Of a DNA stretch of 64,000 bases, positions 40,823 through 50,522 are shown one piece after another (the first letter of the stretch is position 1; each line of letters starts with the position of its first letter). The position numbers were made by a program, and so were the translations under genes. The DNA is taken from assembly GCA_900177435.1 (NCBI GenBank), contig FXAI01000001.1, positions 42,039 to 106,038 on the forward strand, given 5' to 3'. The notes below the pieces were generated by a model. It saw nothing but the letters and a program-made list of their open reading frames with translations, did no database searches and was not told the origin of the DNA. Origin of the DNA: Alteromonadaceae bacterium Bs31. GTDB lineage: Bacteria > Pseudomonadota > Gammaproteobacteria > Pseudomonadales > Cellvibrionaceae.

Positions 40823-41509
40823 ATGAAGCTTAGCCCAGACGAAACCCGTGTACTTGGAGTGTTAATCGAGAAAGCGATTACCACGCCAGACCAATACCCC
40901 CTTTCCATTAATGGTCTGACTACAGGCTGTAATCAAAAAACAAACCGTGAACCGGTCACTAATTTCAGTGAAGTGGAGGTTCAGGATTTAGTGGATTCAC
41001 TCACCAAAAAAAATCTTGTTTCCGAAGTGCGTGTGGGTAGCCGAGTGGCGAAATATCAGCACCGTTTTTACGGCAGTGATTTTAGCGCGTTCAAATTCAA
41101 CACGCGTGAGGCCTCCGTTATATGTACTTTGTTTCTGCGCGGGCCACAGACGGCAGGTGAGCTCAGAACACGCACCAATCGCCTGTGTGAATTTGAGGAT
41201 GTGCAACACACCGAGGCAACTTTACAGTCGCTTGTTGAATATTCTGGTGGCCCCTATGTTGTTAAGCTGGAGCGAGAGCCCGGGCGTAGAGAAAATCGCT
41301 ATGCCCATTTATTTTGCGGTGAGGCCGAAGGCTTGGATGTGGCGGACACTGAGGCCGCGGCGCCAGCACCAAGCTCAATTTCAAGCTCAAGTCCTGAGGG
41401 CGAGGCTGCAAGCGAGCAGTTGGAGGAGCGCATTGCACTGTTGGAACTTATTGTTGAAGATTTGCAGGCTCAAATTAACGCGCTCAAAATTCAAGGCACT
41501 CAGGAGTAA
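40823..41509 (+). CDS. yceH: YceH-family protein (DUF480)
   Basis: The 228-residue protein begins MKLSPDETRVLGVLIEKAITTPDQYPLSINGLTTGCNQKT-type family sequence, the DUF480 double winged-helix fold. A second block is LFLRGPQTAGELRTR, and a C-terminal heptad-rich helix (about 195-225) follows a Ser/Ala/Glu-rich linker. The E. coli orthologue has no settled function. It ends three bases before the mechanosensitive channel gene. Confidence 0.92.
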   Translation: MKLSPDETRVLGVLIEKAITTPDQYPLSINGLTTGCNQKTNREPVTNFSEVEVQDLVDSLTKKNLVSEVRVGSRVAKYQHRFYGSDFSAFKFNTREASVICTLFLRGPQTAGELRTRTNRLCEFEDVQHTEATLQSLVEYSGGPYVVKLEREPGRRENRYAHLFCGEAEGLDVADTEAAAPAPSSISSSSPEGEAASEQLEERIALLELIVEDLQAQINALKIQGTQE

Positions 41510-41512
41510 ATA

Positions 41513-42352
41513 ATGGATACCAGTCTGGTTAAAAACGAGCTGCAAGAGTTAAATAAGTTGTATCAAATCGCCATGGAATTTTTGGTTAATTACAGTTTTC
41601 AGCTGATAGGCGCCATGATCGTTGTGCTGGTAGGGCTGTTTGTTGCCGGTAAAATTGGCCGGGGCGTGCAGCGTTTATGTGAATCTAAAAAAATAGATAT
41701 TACTCTCAGCCGTTTTATTGGCAGTAGTGTAAGAATAATTCTTGTTGTCATGGTGGCCATTGTTGCCTTGGGAAAAATTGGCATAAGTGTTACGCCTTTC
41801 GTTGCCGCTGTGGGCGCCTTAACCTTCGGTGTGAGCCTGGCAGCACAGGGCTTGATTTCCAACTATGGTGCTGGTGTTAACATCATTATCGGTCGCCCAT
41901 TTGTTGTAGGTGATACCATTAATGTGTGTGGCGTGGGGGGGGTAGTGAGTGAGGTCAGTCTTGGTTATACACGCCTTATCAATGAAGATCAGGTCACCAT
42001 AACGATTCCCAACAAGCACATAATTGGCGAAATTCTCCATAACTCTAATGCCAAGTCGATTGTTGAAAGTGAGATAGGTGTTGCCTATGGCAGCAATATG
42101 GATGAGGTAATAAGCACCATTCGAAAAGCGATTGGTGAAACGGAAGGGCTGGGAGAGGAGAGCGTTGCTCAGGTGGGTATCGAATTATTTGCAGATAGCA
42201 GTGTTAATATTGGATATCGCTACCTTGTTCCAACCGAGCGCCTGTTCGCCACTAAATATGCGGTAAATAAAAATATTTTTGATGCCTTGAAAGTGGCTGG
42301 TATCAGTATCCCTTTCCCTCAGAGAGAGGTAACTTTACTGCAAGGTTCATAG
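41513..42352 (+). CDS. small-conductance mechanosensitive channel, MscS family
   Basis: The 279-residue length matches compact MscS. Helices lie at about 25-47, 65-85 and 90-110. The pore helix TM3 carries the Ala/Gly-rich pattern AAVGALTFGVSLAAQGLISNYGAG-like, followed by the beta domain (PFVVGDTINVCGVGGVV). The cytoplasmic domain completes it. It releases solutes on hypo-osmotic shock. AGGAG precedes the ATG and it is co-transcribed with yceH; it converges with the DUF2007 gene seven bases away. Confidence 0.93.
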   Translation: MDTSLVKNELQELNKLYQIAMEFLVNYSFQLIGAMIVVLVGLFVAGKIGRGVQRLCESKKIDITLSRFIGSSVRIILVVMVAIVALGKIGISVTPFVAAVGALTFGVSLAAQGLISNYGAGVNIIIGRPFVVGDTINVCGVGGVVSEVSLGYTRLINEDQVTITIPNKHIIGEILHNSNAKSIVESEIGVAYGSNMDEVISTIRKAIGETEGLGEESVAQVGIELFADSSVNIGYRYLVPTERLFATKYAVNKNIFDALKVAGISIPFPQREVTLLQGS

Positions 42353-42358
42353 CGGTGC

Positions 42359-42661
42359 TTAAGGTTTGTTGTGCTGACACTGCCAGCAAACCTCAAAACT
42401 TGCTTCGTTCTCCTCGCCACACTCTTCACACTGCCAGCTTGCTAGTACTTCGTCGCTAAATAAAGGCTCGATGACGGCCTTCGCTTTGGAGAAATCTGCT
42501 TCATCAACCCAAAGCTCCGGCCAACTATCGATAGCGCTGAGCTCGCCAACCCCGCTGGCAGCATGTTCGTTTTTTAGGAATACGGAGATTCCCGCTTGCT
42601 CTAAAAGGTTTTGGGCGTTACCCACTAAAAGCCTATTTTCTGCCGTATAAATTACTTTCAT
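42359..42661 (-). CDS. DUF2007-domain protein with C-terminal zinc ribbon
   Basis: ATG 42661 follows AGGT by nine bases and gives 100 residues starting MKVIYTAENRLLVGNAQNLL; a longer start would add ten. The N-terminal 65 residues are a DUF2007 (signal-transducing GlnB-like fold) unit with GVGELSAIDSWPELWV. The C-terminus has CEECGEENEASFEVCWQC, a CxxC...CxxC zinc ribbon. Function is unknown. Confidence 0.85.
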   Translation of the reverse strand: MKVIYTAENRLLVGNAQNLLEQAGISVFLKNEHAASGVGELSAIDSWPELWVDEADFSKAKAVIEPLFSDEVLASWQCEECGEENEASFEVCWQCQHNKP

Positions 42662-42735
42662 CGGTTCGTACCTGAGGACTGTGGTGCGCAATACCGATGA
42701 ATTTACGCCTTGTGCATGATGTGATGCAACTAATT

Positions 42736-43020
42736 TTAACGCTCCAGCTGTGTGCGCAAGTAGTCAATAATATCGAGAGATTCGTACATCCACTGTGTTT
42801 TTCCATTACCTAGTTCGATGCGAATAGCCGGTACCTGGGATTTACCGCCATGTTTGTAGAGTTCCACACGTGCGTCGTAGTCTGAGCCAAGGTTAATGTC
42901 ATTAATGCTGAGCTGTAGATCTTCAAGTGCTCGATAAACCCGTCGGCAATATCCACAGGAAGGGCGATGATACAAGGTGATGTGCTCAAGGTGAGTTAGA
43001 CCATTCTGACTGCTGGACAT
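42736..43020 (-). CDS. glutaredoxin-like protein
   Basis: The 94-residue protein has a thioredoxin fold with the redox motif CGYC at residues 22-25, the cis-proline region SQVPAIRI, and a C-terminal YESLDIIDYLR helix typical of glutaredoxin and glutathione-S-transferase N-terminal domains. It probably reduces disulfides with glutathione. It lies 75 bp upstream of the DUF2007 gene on the same strand. Confidence 0.87.
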   Translation of the reverse strand: MSSSQNGLTHLEHITLYHRPSCGYCRRVYRALEDLQLSINDINLGSDYDARVELYKHGGKSQVPAIRIELGNGKTQWMYESLDIIDYLRTQLER

Positions 43021-43129
43021 GAAAATCTCCGGAATGCTGGCGCGTATAGCATTATATCTGTAAATACTAATACGTTAAACTGCCGGACGTGTACTTAATT
43101 TTCTGCGAACCAAGGACTATTGCTCGACT

Positions 43130-45310
43130 ATGACTCTTCTCTATACCAACGGCCAGGCCCCTGTAGAAGCCCGTATTGACGACCTTCTTGCGCGCATGAC
43201 GCTAGAAGAAAAGGTGGGCCAGATGATCCAACTGGCCGCTGTGGATGATGAATACGAAAGCTATATTGAGCGCTACCACCTCGGTTCTTACCTTCACTCC
43301 CTGGGTGATGACGTGACGCGTTTGCAGGCGCTGAACAGGCAGAAGTCTCGCTTGAATATACCTTTAATTTTCGGAATCGATGCCATACATGGTCATTGCT
43401 TCGAAGATGGCAGCACGGTGTTTCCCGTTCAACTGGCGATGGCCTGCACCTGGAATACTGAACTTGTTAGGCAAATGGGTGAGATCACCGCAAATGAAGC
43501 GCGGGCGGGAAACCTGCATTGGACCTTTTCCCCGGTGCTGTGTATGGGGCGAGATCCTCGCTGGGGGCGAACCAGTGAAACCTTCGGCGAGGACACCTTA
43601 TTGGTAACGGAGATGGCTGCGGCGCTTACCGAGGGCTATCAAAGTGCTGAATTTCCCTTGGCTGCCTGTGCCAAGCATTATGCCGCTTATGGTGAAGCAG
43701 ACGGTGGGCGAGACAGCGCCGACGCCCATGTATCCGAGCGGCGGATGCGCGAGGTGTTTTTGCCGGCGTTTGAACGGCAGGCACGTTCGGGTTGTAAAAC
43801 CTTTATGGCGGGCTATCAAGCACTTAATGGCGTGCCCTGTTCTGCCAACACCTGGTTGATGAATACGGTTTTGCGTGAGGAGTGGCACTATCAAGGGGTA
43901 GTGGTAACCGACTGGAATAACTGCGGCCAGATGTTGACCCTGCAAAATGCGGCATCGTCGATGAAGGAGGCCGTGGAGTTATGTTTACAGGCCAGCAACG
44001 ATATTTTTATGAGCACGCCAGATGTGTTCACCTATACCCTCGAGCTTGTGCGTGAAGGCAAAGTCACTGAAGCGCGAATAGACGAGAGTGTACGCCGCAT
44101 CCTCAAACTGAAATTCGATTTGGGCTTGTTTGAGGACACTAAAAGCCCAGATCGAAATAGCGTGCTCTTGGATTCTCAGCGTTGGCAAACAGCCCTGCAA
44201 GCTTCGCAACAATCGCTCACTCTGGTAAAAAATAATGGTGCACTACCTTTTGACCGCGAGGCAAAAAAAATACTTCTGGTGGGAGACAATGCCGATAACC
44301 TGCTAAACCAGCTGGGAGATTGGTCTTTTATACCCGGTGCTGCCGCTTATGAAGATAAAACCATCCACCGAGCCGAAACCATTACGCTTAAAGCCGCCTT
44401 GCAGGAGATGTGCGAGAAAACTGGCCTTGAACTGCAGTATCTGGGCGCTGATATTTGTGGCCCGCATTGTGAAACCACCCAGCACAGTGCAATTGAGCAA
44501 GCTCTGCAGCACTGTGAACAGATAATTTTCTGTGCGGGTGATGCCTTAAACCAGAATGGGGAATTCCACGATCGTGCGGACTTGAATCTGCCTGGCAATC
44601 AGAGCGCTGTATTTAAGTTGTTACAGCAGTCGGGTAAACCGATGGTGAGTATTCTGTTGGCGAGTAAGCCACATTGTATAGAGGCGGTAATGGAACATTC
44701 GGATGCGGTCATTGTTGCATTTAACCCTGGAGCTAAAGGCGGTTTAGCGCTTGCTCAGCTGCTGTTCGGTGAAATAAACCCAAGTGGGCGTTTGCCCATC
44801 AGCTTTCCGCGGCATATTGGACAACTGCCGGTTTATTACAATCAGGCTCCGGGCTGGCATGCCCCGCTGTCTCCGCACTACTCTGGTGGCGCCGAGTATA
44901 TCGATATTCAGCATTCTCCTTTACTCGCGTTTGGTGAAGGTATGAGTTATAGCAAGATTGTTTATGGCGAAGCGCAATTATCGAACTCTAGCCTCCAGGA
45001 CGGAGAGTCTGTTGAGCTAAGCCTGCGCATCAGCAATGAAAGTAGCAGGGCTGCTGTTGAGCTGGTGCAGCTGTATTGCAGTTTGCGTATTCCGGGTGTC
45101 ACCAGTCCACAGAAGCGCTTGCTGAAATATCAGCGAGCGAGTATCGCGCCTCACTCAAGTGCGGATGTGAGCTTTACATTGGTTCCAAAGGATTTTGAAA
45201 TACTGGATATAAATCTGCAAAAAACGATTTATGCGGGTAGCTTGGTACTTATGCTGGGCAAGAGCAGCAGAGACCAAGAACTTCAGCCAATTGACCTGAT
45301 GCTTGCTTAA
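43130..45310 (+). CDS. glycoside hydrolase family 3 beta-glucosidase-like enzyme
   Basis: The 726-residue protein has no signal peptide, so it is probably cytoplasmic and acts on imported oligosaccharides. The GH3 N-terminal barrel shows FGIDAIHGH, RDPRWGRTSETFGED and the nucleophile Asp261 in VVTDWNN. The C-terminal alpha/beta domain (KKILLVGDNADN, FNPGAKGGLALAQLLFGEINPSGRLPISFP) and fibronectin-III-like domain (about 620-726) complete the BglX-like layout. Beta-glucosidase is the usual activity, but beta-xylosidase is possible. It converges on the esterase gene with three bases between stops. Confidence 0.93.
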   Translation: MTLLYTNGQAPVEARIDDLLARMTLEEKVGQMIQLAAVDDEYESYIERYHLGSYLHSLGDDVTRLQALNRQKSRLNIPLIFGIDAIHGHCFEDGSTVFPVQLAMACTWNTELVRQMGEITANEARAGNLHWTFSPVLCMGRDPRWGRTSETFGEDTLLVTEMAAALTEGYQSAEFPLAACAKHYAAYGEADGGRDSADAHVSERRMREVFLPAFERQARSGCKTFMAGYQALNGVPCSANTWLMNTVLREEWHYQGVVVTDWNNCGQMLTLQNAASSMKEAVELCLQASNDIFMSTPDVFTYTLELVREGKVTEARIDESVRRILKLKFDLGLFEDTKSPDRNSVLLDSQRWQTALQASQQSLTLVKNNGALPFDREAKKILLVGDNADNLLNQLGDWSFIPGAAAYEDKTIHRAETITLKAALQEMCEKTGLELQYLGADICGPHCETTQHSAIEQALQHCEQIIFCAGDALNQNGEFHDRADLNLPGNQSAVFKLLQQSGKPMVSILLASKPHCIEAVMEHSDAVIVAFNPGAKGGLALAQLLFGEINPSGRLPISFPRHIGQLPVYYNQAPGWHAPLSPHYSGGAEYIDIQHSPLLAFGEGMSYSKIVYGEAQLSNSSLQDGESVELSLRISNESSRAAVELVQLYCSLRIPGVTSPQKRLLKYQRASIAPHSSADVSFTLVPKDFEILDINLQKTIYAGSLVLMLGKSSRDQELQPIDLMLA

Positions 45311-45313
45311 CGT

Positions 45314-46423
45314 CTACCAATGCATCTTTTGTTTTAAAAAAGTCGCGAGCTCCTCGCTCATTTTTTTATGCTGTGGCCCGGTAGGGTGACCGTCGCATTT
45401 GTCGCCGGGAAAGTAGGAGGCGTTAAATGTGTGAACCCTTTTGCTATTTACCTGGTTTTGGATGAGGGATAGATAGCGGCGAAGCACCGTTTTTTGTGGT
45501 CTGGAAGGGTCGCCGTCATTAACAATCGAGCCCTCGGTAATTATCACTTGAGCTTGGGGGTAGTCGGCGAGAATCTTTTTTAAGAAGGCGATATAGGGGG
45601 GAACAAATTCTTGCTCAGTGGGCAGGGCGCCGATACCGAGGTTAAAATCATTGGTGCCCAGAGAGACTACTACGGCATCAGCAGAAAAACTGCTGTGGTT
45701 CCACGGTGGAGCGCCATGCTCGGCGATGCTAAGTTCATAGAAGTCGGGCCCGTTTAGCTCGTTGGTCCTTCCGTCCCAGCTTCTAATTAGCCCGCGACCG
45801 CCATAACAAACCAGTTGTACTTCGGCCTTCAGGGCTTCCCCTGTAAGCCAGCCATAGGACTGGTGAACGCTCCACCAGCTGTTGTTTTTATTGCAGTCCT
45901 GATTTCCCTCCCTCCCTGCGCCTTCTCCACAGGTAACCGAATCTCCTATAAATACAATATTGCGTTTTGGGGTATCTTGCTGGGCGAGCGCTATTTCGCC
46001 TTTGACAACAAAGTGTTTTATCGTAACCTTTCCATGCCAGCTTTCTGAATTATGGACGAATTCTATACGGCGAAAACTTGCTTGTTCCTGCGTTAATAGT
46101 AAATATTCTTGAGGCTTTGAGCTGAGCAGTATTTTGCGCGGTTTTTCATTATCTATGCGCAGAGCCATATAACTCTCTTCGCCAGAACTGTGTACTATGA
46201 CGCTGAGGGAAGTGGCATTGGTTTGAAATTGAAAGCCTGAACCTGGGTAGGAGAGTATGGCGCTTTGGTCTTGTAGAAAATGAATTCTACCGAGTCTGTG
46301 CAACTCGCTATTCGTGGGCAGCACTACATTTGCTATTTGCTGTGGCATTTTCGTTGGTTCTGCGTGGCTGAGGTCAATCAGAATAAGGCTTGATAACAGG
46401 AGTATGTAGCTAGCATATTTCAA
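45314..46423 (-). CDS. secreted SGNH esterase, carbohydrate esterase family 2-like
   Basis: The 369-residue product has a signal peptide ending at about residue 21 (SHA). A jelly-roll-like N-terminal domain (about 40-150) is followed by an SGNH hydrolase domain. The nucleophile is Ser162 in FIGDSVTCGEGAG, further blocks are CYGGRGLIRSW and SLGTNDFNLG, and the catalytic His lies in DGHPT near the C-terminus. This two-domain layout is that of CE2 acetyl esterases of Cellvibrio, which remove 6-O-acetyl groups from plant sugars. It would complement the GH3 enzyme next door. Confidence 0.88.
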   Translation of the reverse strand: MKYASYILLLSSLILIDLSHAEPTKMPQQIANVVLPTNSELHRLGRIHFLQDQSAILSYPGSGFQFQTNATSLSVIVHSSGEESYMALRIDNEKPRKILLSSKPQEYLLLTQEQASFRRIEFVHNSESWHGKVTIKHFVVKGEIALAQQDTPKRNIVFIGDSVTCGEGAGREGNQDCNKNNSWWSVHQSYGWLTGEALKAEVQLVCYGGRGLIRSWDGRTNELNGPDFYELSIAEHGAPPWNHSSFSADAVVVSLGTNDFNLGIGALPTEQEFVPPYIAFLKKILADYPQAQVIITEGSIVNDGDPSRPQKTVLRRYLSLIQNQVNSKRVHTFNASYFPGDKCDGHPTGPQHKKMSEELATFLKQKMHW

Positions 46424-46655
46424 TGATCTAATACCTATAGGCTATACTGCAGGGCAGCAATTTGCGGAGCGAAAGTTATTACTGGTGTGCCAGAGCTGCC
46501 CCACAGACTCTAAAGTGGAATAAAACGGGCGATTTTTTATAAACCTTCCTATGTTGCTGCTTATCCCACCCCGAGTTGAACTATATTAAAGAAATGGCGC
46601 GGTTGGGTTGGTACACCGTCGCTGCAAAAATCCAAGACGAAAAAAAGGTGTTTGT

Positions 46656-48275
46656 GTGCCATCTAAGCAGGTAGCTCTCAAAACAGAGGAAGCAGCTACA
46701 TCTCGTAACTCGAGGCGTAGAGCCAGTCTACAAACATTCCTGGTTGTTGTCGTGTTCGTGTCCATCGCTTTTCCCGCTTTAATAACCGGAGGAGTGCTTA
46801 TTCGAGAGAATTACCAGCGTACCATCGAGCATGATAGCCGTGCAGCGGCAGGTAGTTATGCGGATTTACTGCAGGCTGGCATGACCATGCCCTTGTGGAA
46901 TGTTGCCCCCTCCCTTGGGGAGCCGCTCTTGGATACCGTAAAAATCGACCCTTCAGTGCTAAGAATAGTGGTGCAAGGTATTGATGGCGAAACCTTCCTC
47001 CGCTATGAGAAAGACTCCGAGTTCGAGCGTGACGAAAGCCTGGAGATCACTCGATCGATTAGTTTTGAAGGTGAGCCACTTGGCTCCGTTTCTTTGATGT
47101 ACAGCCTGAAAGCGGCGCGACAGCGTGCTGCCGCTGACTCCCAGTTATTGCTTACCATTATTATTTTTCAGCTCATATTTTCTCTGGGTGTTCTCAGCTA
47201 TATTTTGCGCCGGCGAGTTGTTCAGCCCCTCACTGCACTTGAGAAAGCGGCGGATGGTATTGCCGGCGGCGACCTCAAAACCGCTATTCCAGTGATGCAA
47301 AACGATGAGTTTGGTCGCCTTTCTCTGCAGCTGGAAATTATGCGTGGCTCATTGGAGCAGTCTTTTACAAACTTGGAGGAGCGAGTAAAAGAACGTACGG
47401 CCGAACTGGTGGACCTGAATAAAGAACTCAAAGGCACCTTAGATAAACTGCAACAAGCCCAGGGAAACCTGGTGCAGAGTGAAAAGCTGGCAGCGCTGGG
47501 TTCGCTGGTGGCAGGTGTGGCTCACGAACTGAATACACCCCTTGGGAATGGTTTAACGGTTGCCTCGTCTATTTATGATTCAACTCGGCAAATTGAACGA
47601 CAGTTTGCCGAAGGCATTACACGTGCAGAGCTGGAGAATTACCTCAAAGATATGAATGAGGGGGCTCACCTGGTAGTTGCCAGTTTGGAGCGCGCCTCTG
47701 AGCTGGTAAGTGGCTTTAAGCAGGTTGCTGTAGATCGCACCAGTGCCCAGCGTCGCCAGTTCAAGCTGGAGGAAATGCTGGCGGAAACCAAAATGACCCT
47801 CTCCCCCATGTTTAAGCATACGCCCTACAAGATTTTACTCAGGGTACCCAATGACGTGATGATGGATAGCTATCCCGGCCCCTTGGGACAAGTGATTACC
47901 AACCTCATGAACAACGCACTTATTCATGCCTTTGATGGGAGAAATCACGGCGTGATAGAAATTTATGGCGAGCGCGTGCTGGTTAACGACGACGAATGTG
48001 TTCAGTTATGCGTTGTTGACGACGGCCGAGGTATTCCGCAGGAAAATTTGAGCAGGATATTTGACCCCTTCTTTACCACCAAGCTGGGTGAGGGAGGAAA
48101 CGGTCTGGGAATGCACATTGTTCACAATATTGTCACCGGTGTGTTGGGTGGCAGTATAAAGGTTAGGTCTGAGATCGATTCTGGTACGGAATTTACCATA
48201 ACCGTGCCCTTGGTCGCTCCGCTTATAGGATCAGGAAAAGAAGAATTAATTCGAGGCGATATGCTCCATGGATAA
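46656..48275 (+). CDS. membrane sensor histidine kinase
   Basis: GTG 46656 follows AAAGGTG closely and gives 539 residues; a TTG at 46608 would add 16. Helices at about 25-47 and 170-190 flank an extracytoplasmic sensor region of about 120 residues. A HAMP domain (LRRRVVQPLTALEKAADGI), a coiled coil, a HisKA box GVAHELNTPLGN with His290, and an HATPase domain (NLMNNALIHAFDG, DDGRGIP, GGNGLGMHIVHN) follow. The stop overlaps the next gene by eight bases, so the kinase probably signals to that c-di-GMP regulator. Confidence 0.9.
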   Translation: MPSKQVALKTEEAATSRNSRRRASLQTFLVVVVFVSIAFPALITGGVLIRENYQRTIEHDSRAAAGSYADLLQAGMTMPLWNVAPSLGEPLLDTVKIDPSVLRIVVQGIDGETFLRYEKDSEFERDESLEITRSISFEGEPLGSVSLMYSLKAARQRAAADSQLLLTIIIFQLIFSLGVLSYILRRRVVQPLTALEKAADGIAGGDLKTAIPVMQNDEFGRLSLQLEIMRGSLEQSFTNLEERVKERTAELVDLNKELKGTLDKLQQAQGNLVQSEKLAALGSLVAGVAHELNTPLGNGLTVASSIYDSTRQIERQFAEGITRAELENYLKDMNEGAHLVVASLERASELVSGFKQVAVDRTSAQRRQFKLEEMLAETKMTLSPMFKHTPYKILLRVPNDVMMDSYPGPLGQVITNLMNNALIHAFDGRNHGVIEIYGERVLVNDDECVQLCVVDDGRGIPQENLSRIFDPFFTTKLGEGGNGLGMHIVHNIVTGVLGGSIKVRSEIDSGTEFTITVPLVAPLIGSGKEELIRGDMLHG

Positions 48276-50499
48276 AGATTCCAACGATAAGTCCGAAATG
48301 ATGCAGTTTTTGGAAGACACCGCTCCAGCAAAGCCTGGCGAGCCTTCTCATACTCCGAGAAGTGTGTGGCGTATTCTAATCACAGATGATGAGAAGGACG
48401 TGCATACGGCGACCACATTTGCATTGAGAAATACGCGAATTCTAGGCAGGCCCATCGAGTTTTTACACGCTAACTCGGCCCGGGAAACGGTAGAGATTCT
48501 CAAAAATAACAACGATATTGCGGTCATCATGCTCGACGTAGTAATGGAAACACCCAACGCGGGCCTGGATCTTGTTGCGGTTATTCGTGAAGAGCTCAAA
48601 GTAACCGACTCCAGAATTATTCTTCGTACCGGTCAGCCTAACCAGGCTCCGGAAATTGAAGTGATTCGCGATTATGATATTAATGACTACAAGCTGAAAT
48701 CCGAGCTTACCCAAAGTAAATTGTATGCGGCCTTAACTACTGCAGTGCGATCCTACAAGCAAATTCGCATGATAGAGGCAGGAAAGCAGGGCTTGGATAT
48801 GATCGTGAGATCCAGTTCGGACTTGCTTACAAAAAACGGCTTGAACGCTTTTGCTCAAGGGGTGATTGTTCACCTGTCTGGTTTATTGAGCGTTCCTCCG
48901 GAGGGGCTTATTTGTGTGCGTCGCAGTGATCGCCGACGTGAAAGTGAGCCGCATATTATTGCCGCAGCGGGCCATTATTGCCTGCTTATCGATCATCCCC
49001 TCTCTGATCTTGAGGAAATTCACGCTCGTAATTTATTGGAAGCAAGCCTGGACTCGCGTACCAACGTCTACGACAAATACGGCTTGGCCCTTTATCTCGG
49101 CAGTGATGCCAGAGGGGATATGAGTTGCTACGTTTCCAGCGGTAATCAGCTGGATGATATTGACCAGAGTCTTCTGGAGATGTTCTGCACTAATATTTCT
49201 ATCTGCGCCGATAATCTTACCTTATTGGAGCAACTTCGAGACTACGCCTATACCGATGGTTTAGTGGGGCTGCCCAACCGCAACGCGCTTACTGAAGAAA
49301 TTAATACGTTTATCACGGAGGGCAATCGTGAAGGCTACGTTTTGGCCGTGGCCGATATTGATAATTTTGCTGAAATAAATGCGTCTCTAGGGCAAAAATA
49401 CGGTGACCTTTTGCTCCAGTCTATTGCAAAGCGTCTACGTAACAAGTTCCCCAAACCCTGTTTTGTCGCCCGCGTTGCCGGAGATACCTTTGCCATTTTT
49501 GGCCCGGACACTCATCTTAAAGCCGAGAATGTGCTGGTTCCATTCGCCTCACCGTTTGATATTTCTGGTGAAGAGCAAATGATATCTGTTACAGCCGGCT
49601 ATGTGCCTATAATAGACGTGGACGGGGGGGCAACAGAAGCCATTAAGGATGCAAGTATTGTATTGAAGCTGGCGAAATCCGGCAGCCGTGGAGAAGTGGT
49701 TCGTTTTGATAGTGAGATGATCGAAACAGCCAAAGGACGCCTTGAGGTTCTTAAAGGTTTGCGAACGGCTTTTGATATGGAGCGCCTGGAGCTCCATTAT
49801 CAGCCGAAGCTTCATTTGGAATCTGGCAAGGTCTTGGGGGTGGAAGCCTTATTGCGCTGGCCCGTTGAGGATGGTGAGTTCGTCCCACCCGGTACTTTTA
49901 TTCCTCTTGCGGAGCAATCGGGATTAATTGTACGCCTTGGCGAATGGATTCTTCGAACGGCCATGATGGAGCTGCAAAACTTACAGTATCAGGGCTGGAA
50001 GGATATTCACATGAGCGTGAATATGTCAGTGGCGCAATTGCAGCATCCCGCGATGATGCAAACGCTTAAACGGGTGCTTGCCGAAACCAGTGTCGATCCT
50101 TCCTTAATTGATCTGGAAGTTACTGAATCGGTGGCTATGGAAGACCTCACAAATAATACATTGCTGGCGGATATCAAGGCTTTAGGCTTTCAGATATCGC
50201 TGGACGATTTTGGTACCGGTTTTTCTTCATTGAACTATTTACAGCAGATGCCTATTGATAGATTGAAGATAGATCAGTCCTTTGTTAAAGAGGTTAAAGA
50301 CAGCTCCGGAAATGAAATTGTTGAGCTGATTGTTCATCTTGGGCACAAGCTTAATAAAAAAGTGATTGCCGAAGGTGTTGAAACTGCCGTTCAAGCCGAG
50401 TATTTAAAGTCGCTTAATTGCGAAGAAGTACAGGGTTTTTATTTCGCCAGACCAATGAGTTCGACCAAGCTATACGCTTGGCTTAAAGAACGCACTTAG
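48268..50499 (+). CDS. REC-DUF3369-GGDEF-EAL cyclic-di-GMP regulator, degenerate GGDEF
   Basis: The 743 residues form a receiver domain (about 35-165, phosphoacceptor Asp90 in IMLDVVMETP), a DUF3369 sensor-like domain (about 170-325), a GGDEF domain (about 340-490) and an EAL domain (about 500-743). The GGDEF signature reads AGDTF (404-408), so cyclase activity is unlikely. The EAL domain keeps the EALLRW motif (Glu526) and DDFGTG (646-651), as expected of an active phosphodiesterase. Phosphorylation by the overlapping upstream kinase would tune c-di-GMP breakdown. Confidence 0.92.
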   Translation: MDKDSNDKSEMMQFLEDTAPAKPGEPSHTPRSVWRILITDDEKDVHTATTFALRNTRILGRPIEFLHANSARETVEILKNNNDIAVIMLDVVMETPNAGLDLVAVIREELKVTDSRIILRTGQPNQAPEIEVIRDYDINDYKLKSELTQSKLYAALTTAVRSYKQIRMIEAGKQGLDMIVRSSSDLLTKNGLNAFAQGVIVHLSGLLSVPPEGLICVRRSDRRRESEPHIIAAAGHYCLLIDHPLSDLEEIHARNLLEASLDSRTNVYDKYGLALYLGSDARGDMSCYVSSGNQLDDIDQSLLEMFCTNISICADNLTLLEQLRDYAYTDGLVGLPNRNALTEEINTFITEGNREGYVLAVADIDNFAEINASLGQKYGDLLLQSIAKRLRNKFPKPCFVARVAGDTFAIFGPDTHLKAENVLVPFASPFDISGEEQMISVTAGYVPIIDVDGGATEAIKDASIVLKLAKSGSRGEVVRFDSEMIETAKGRLEVLKGLRTAFDMERLELHYQPKLHLESGKVLGVEALLRWPVEDGEFVPPGTFIPLAEQSGLIVRLGEWILRTAMMELQNLQYQGWKDIHMSVNMSVAQLQHPAMMQTLKRVLAETSVDPSLIDLEVTESVAMEDLTNNTLLADIKALGFQISLDDFGTGFSSLNYLQQMPIDRLKIDQSFVKEVKDSSGNEIVELIVHLGHKLNKKVIAEGVETAVQAEYLKSLNCEEVQGFYFARPMSSTKLYAWLKERT

Positions 50500-50522
50500 A
50501 ATCGTGTAAGGGCACATTGCCA

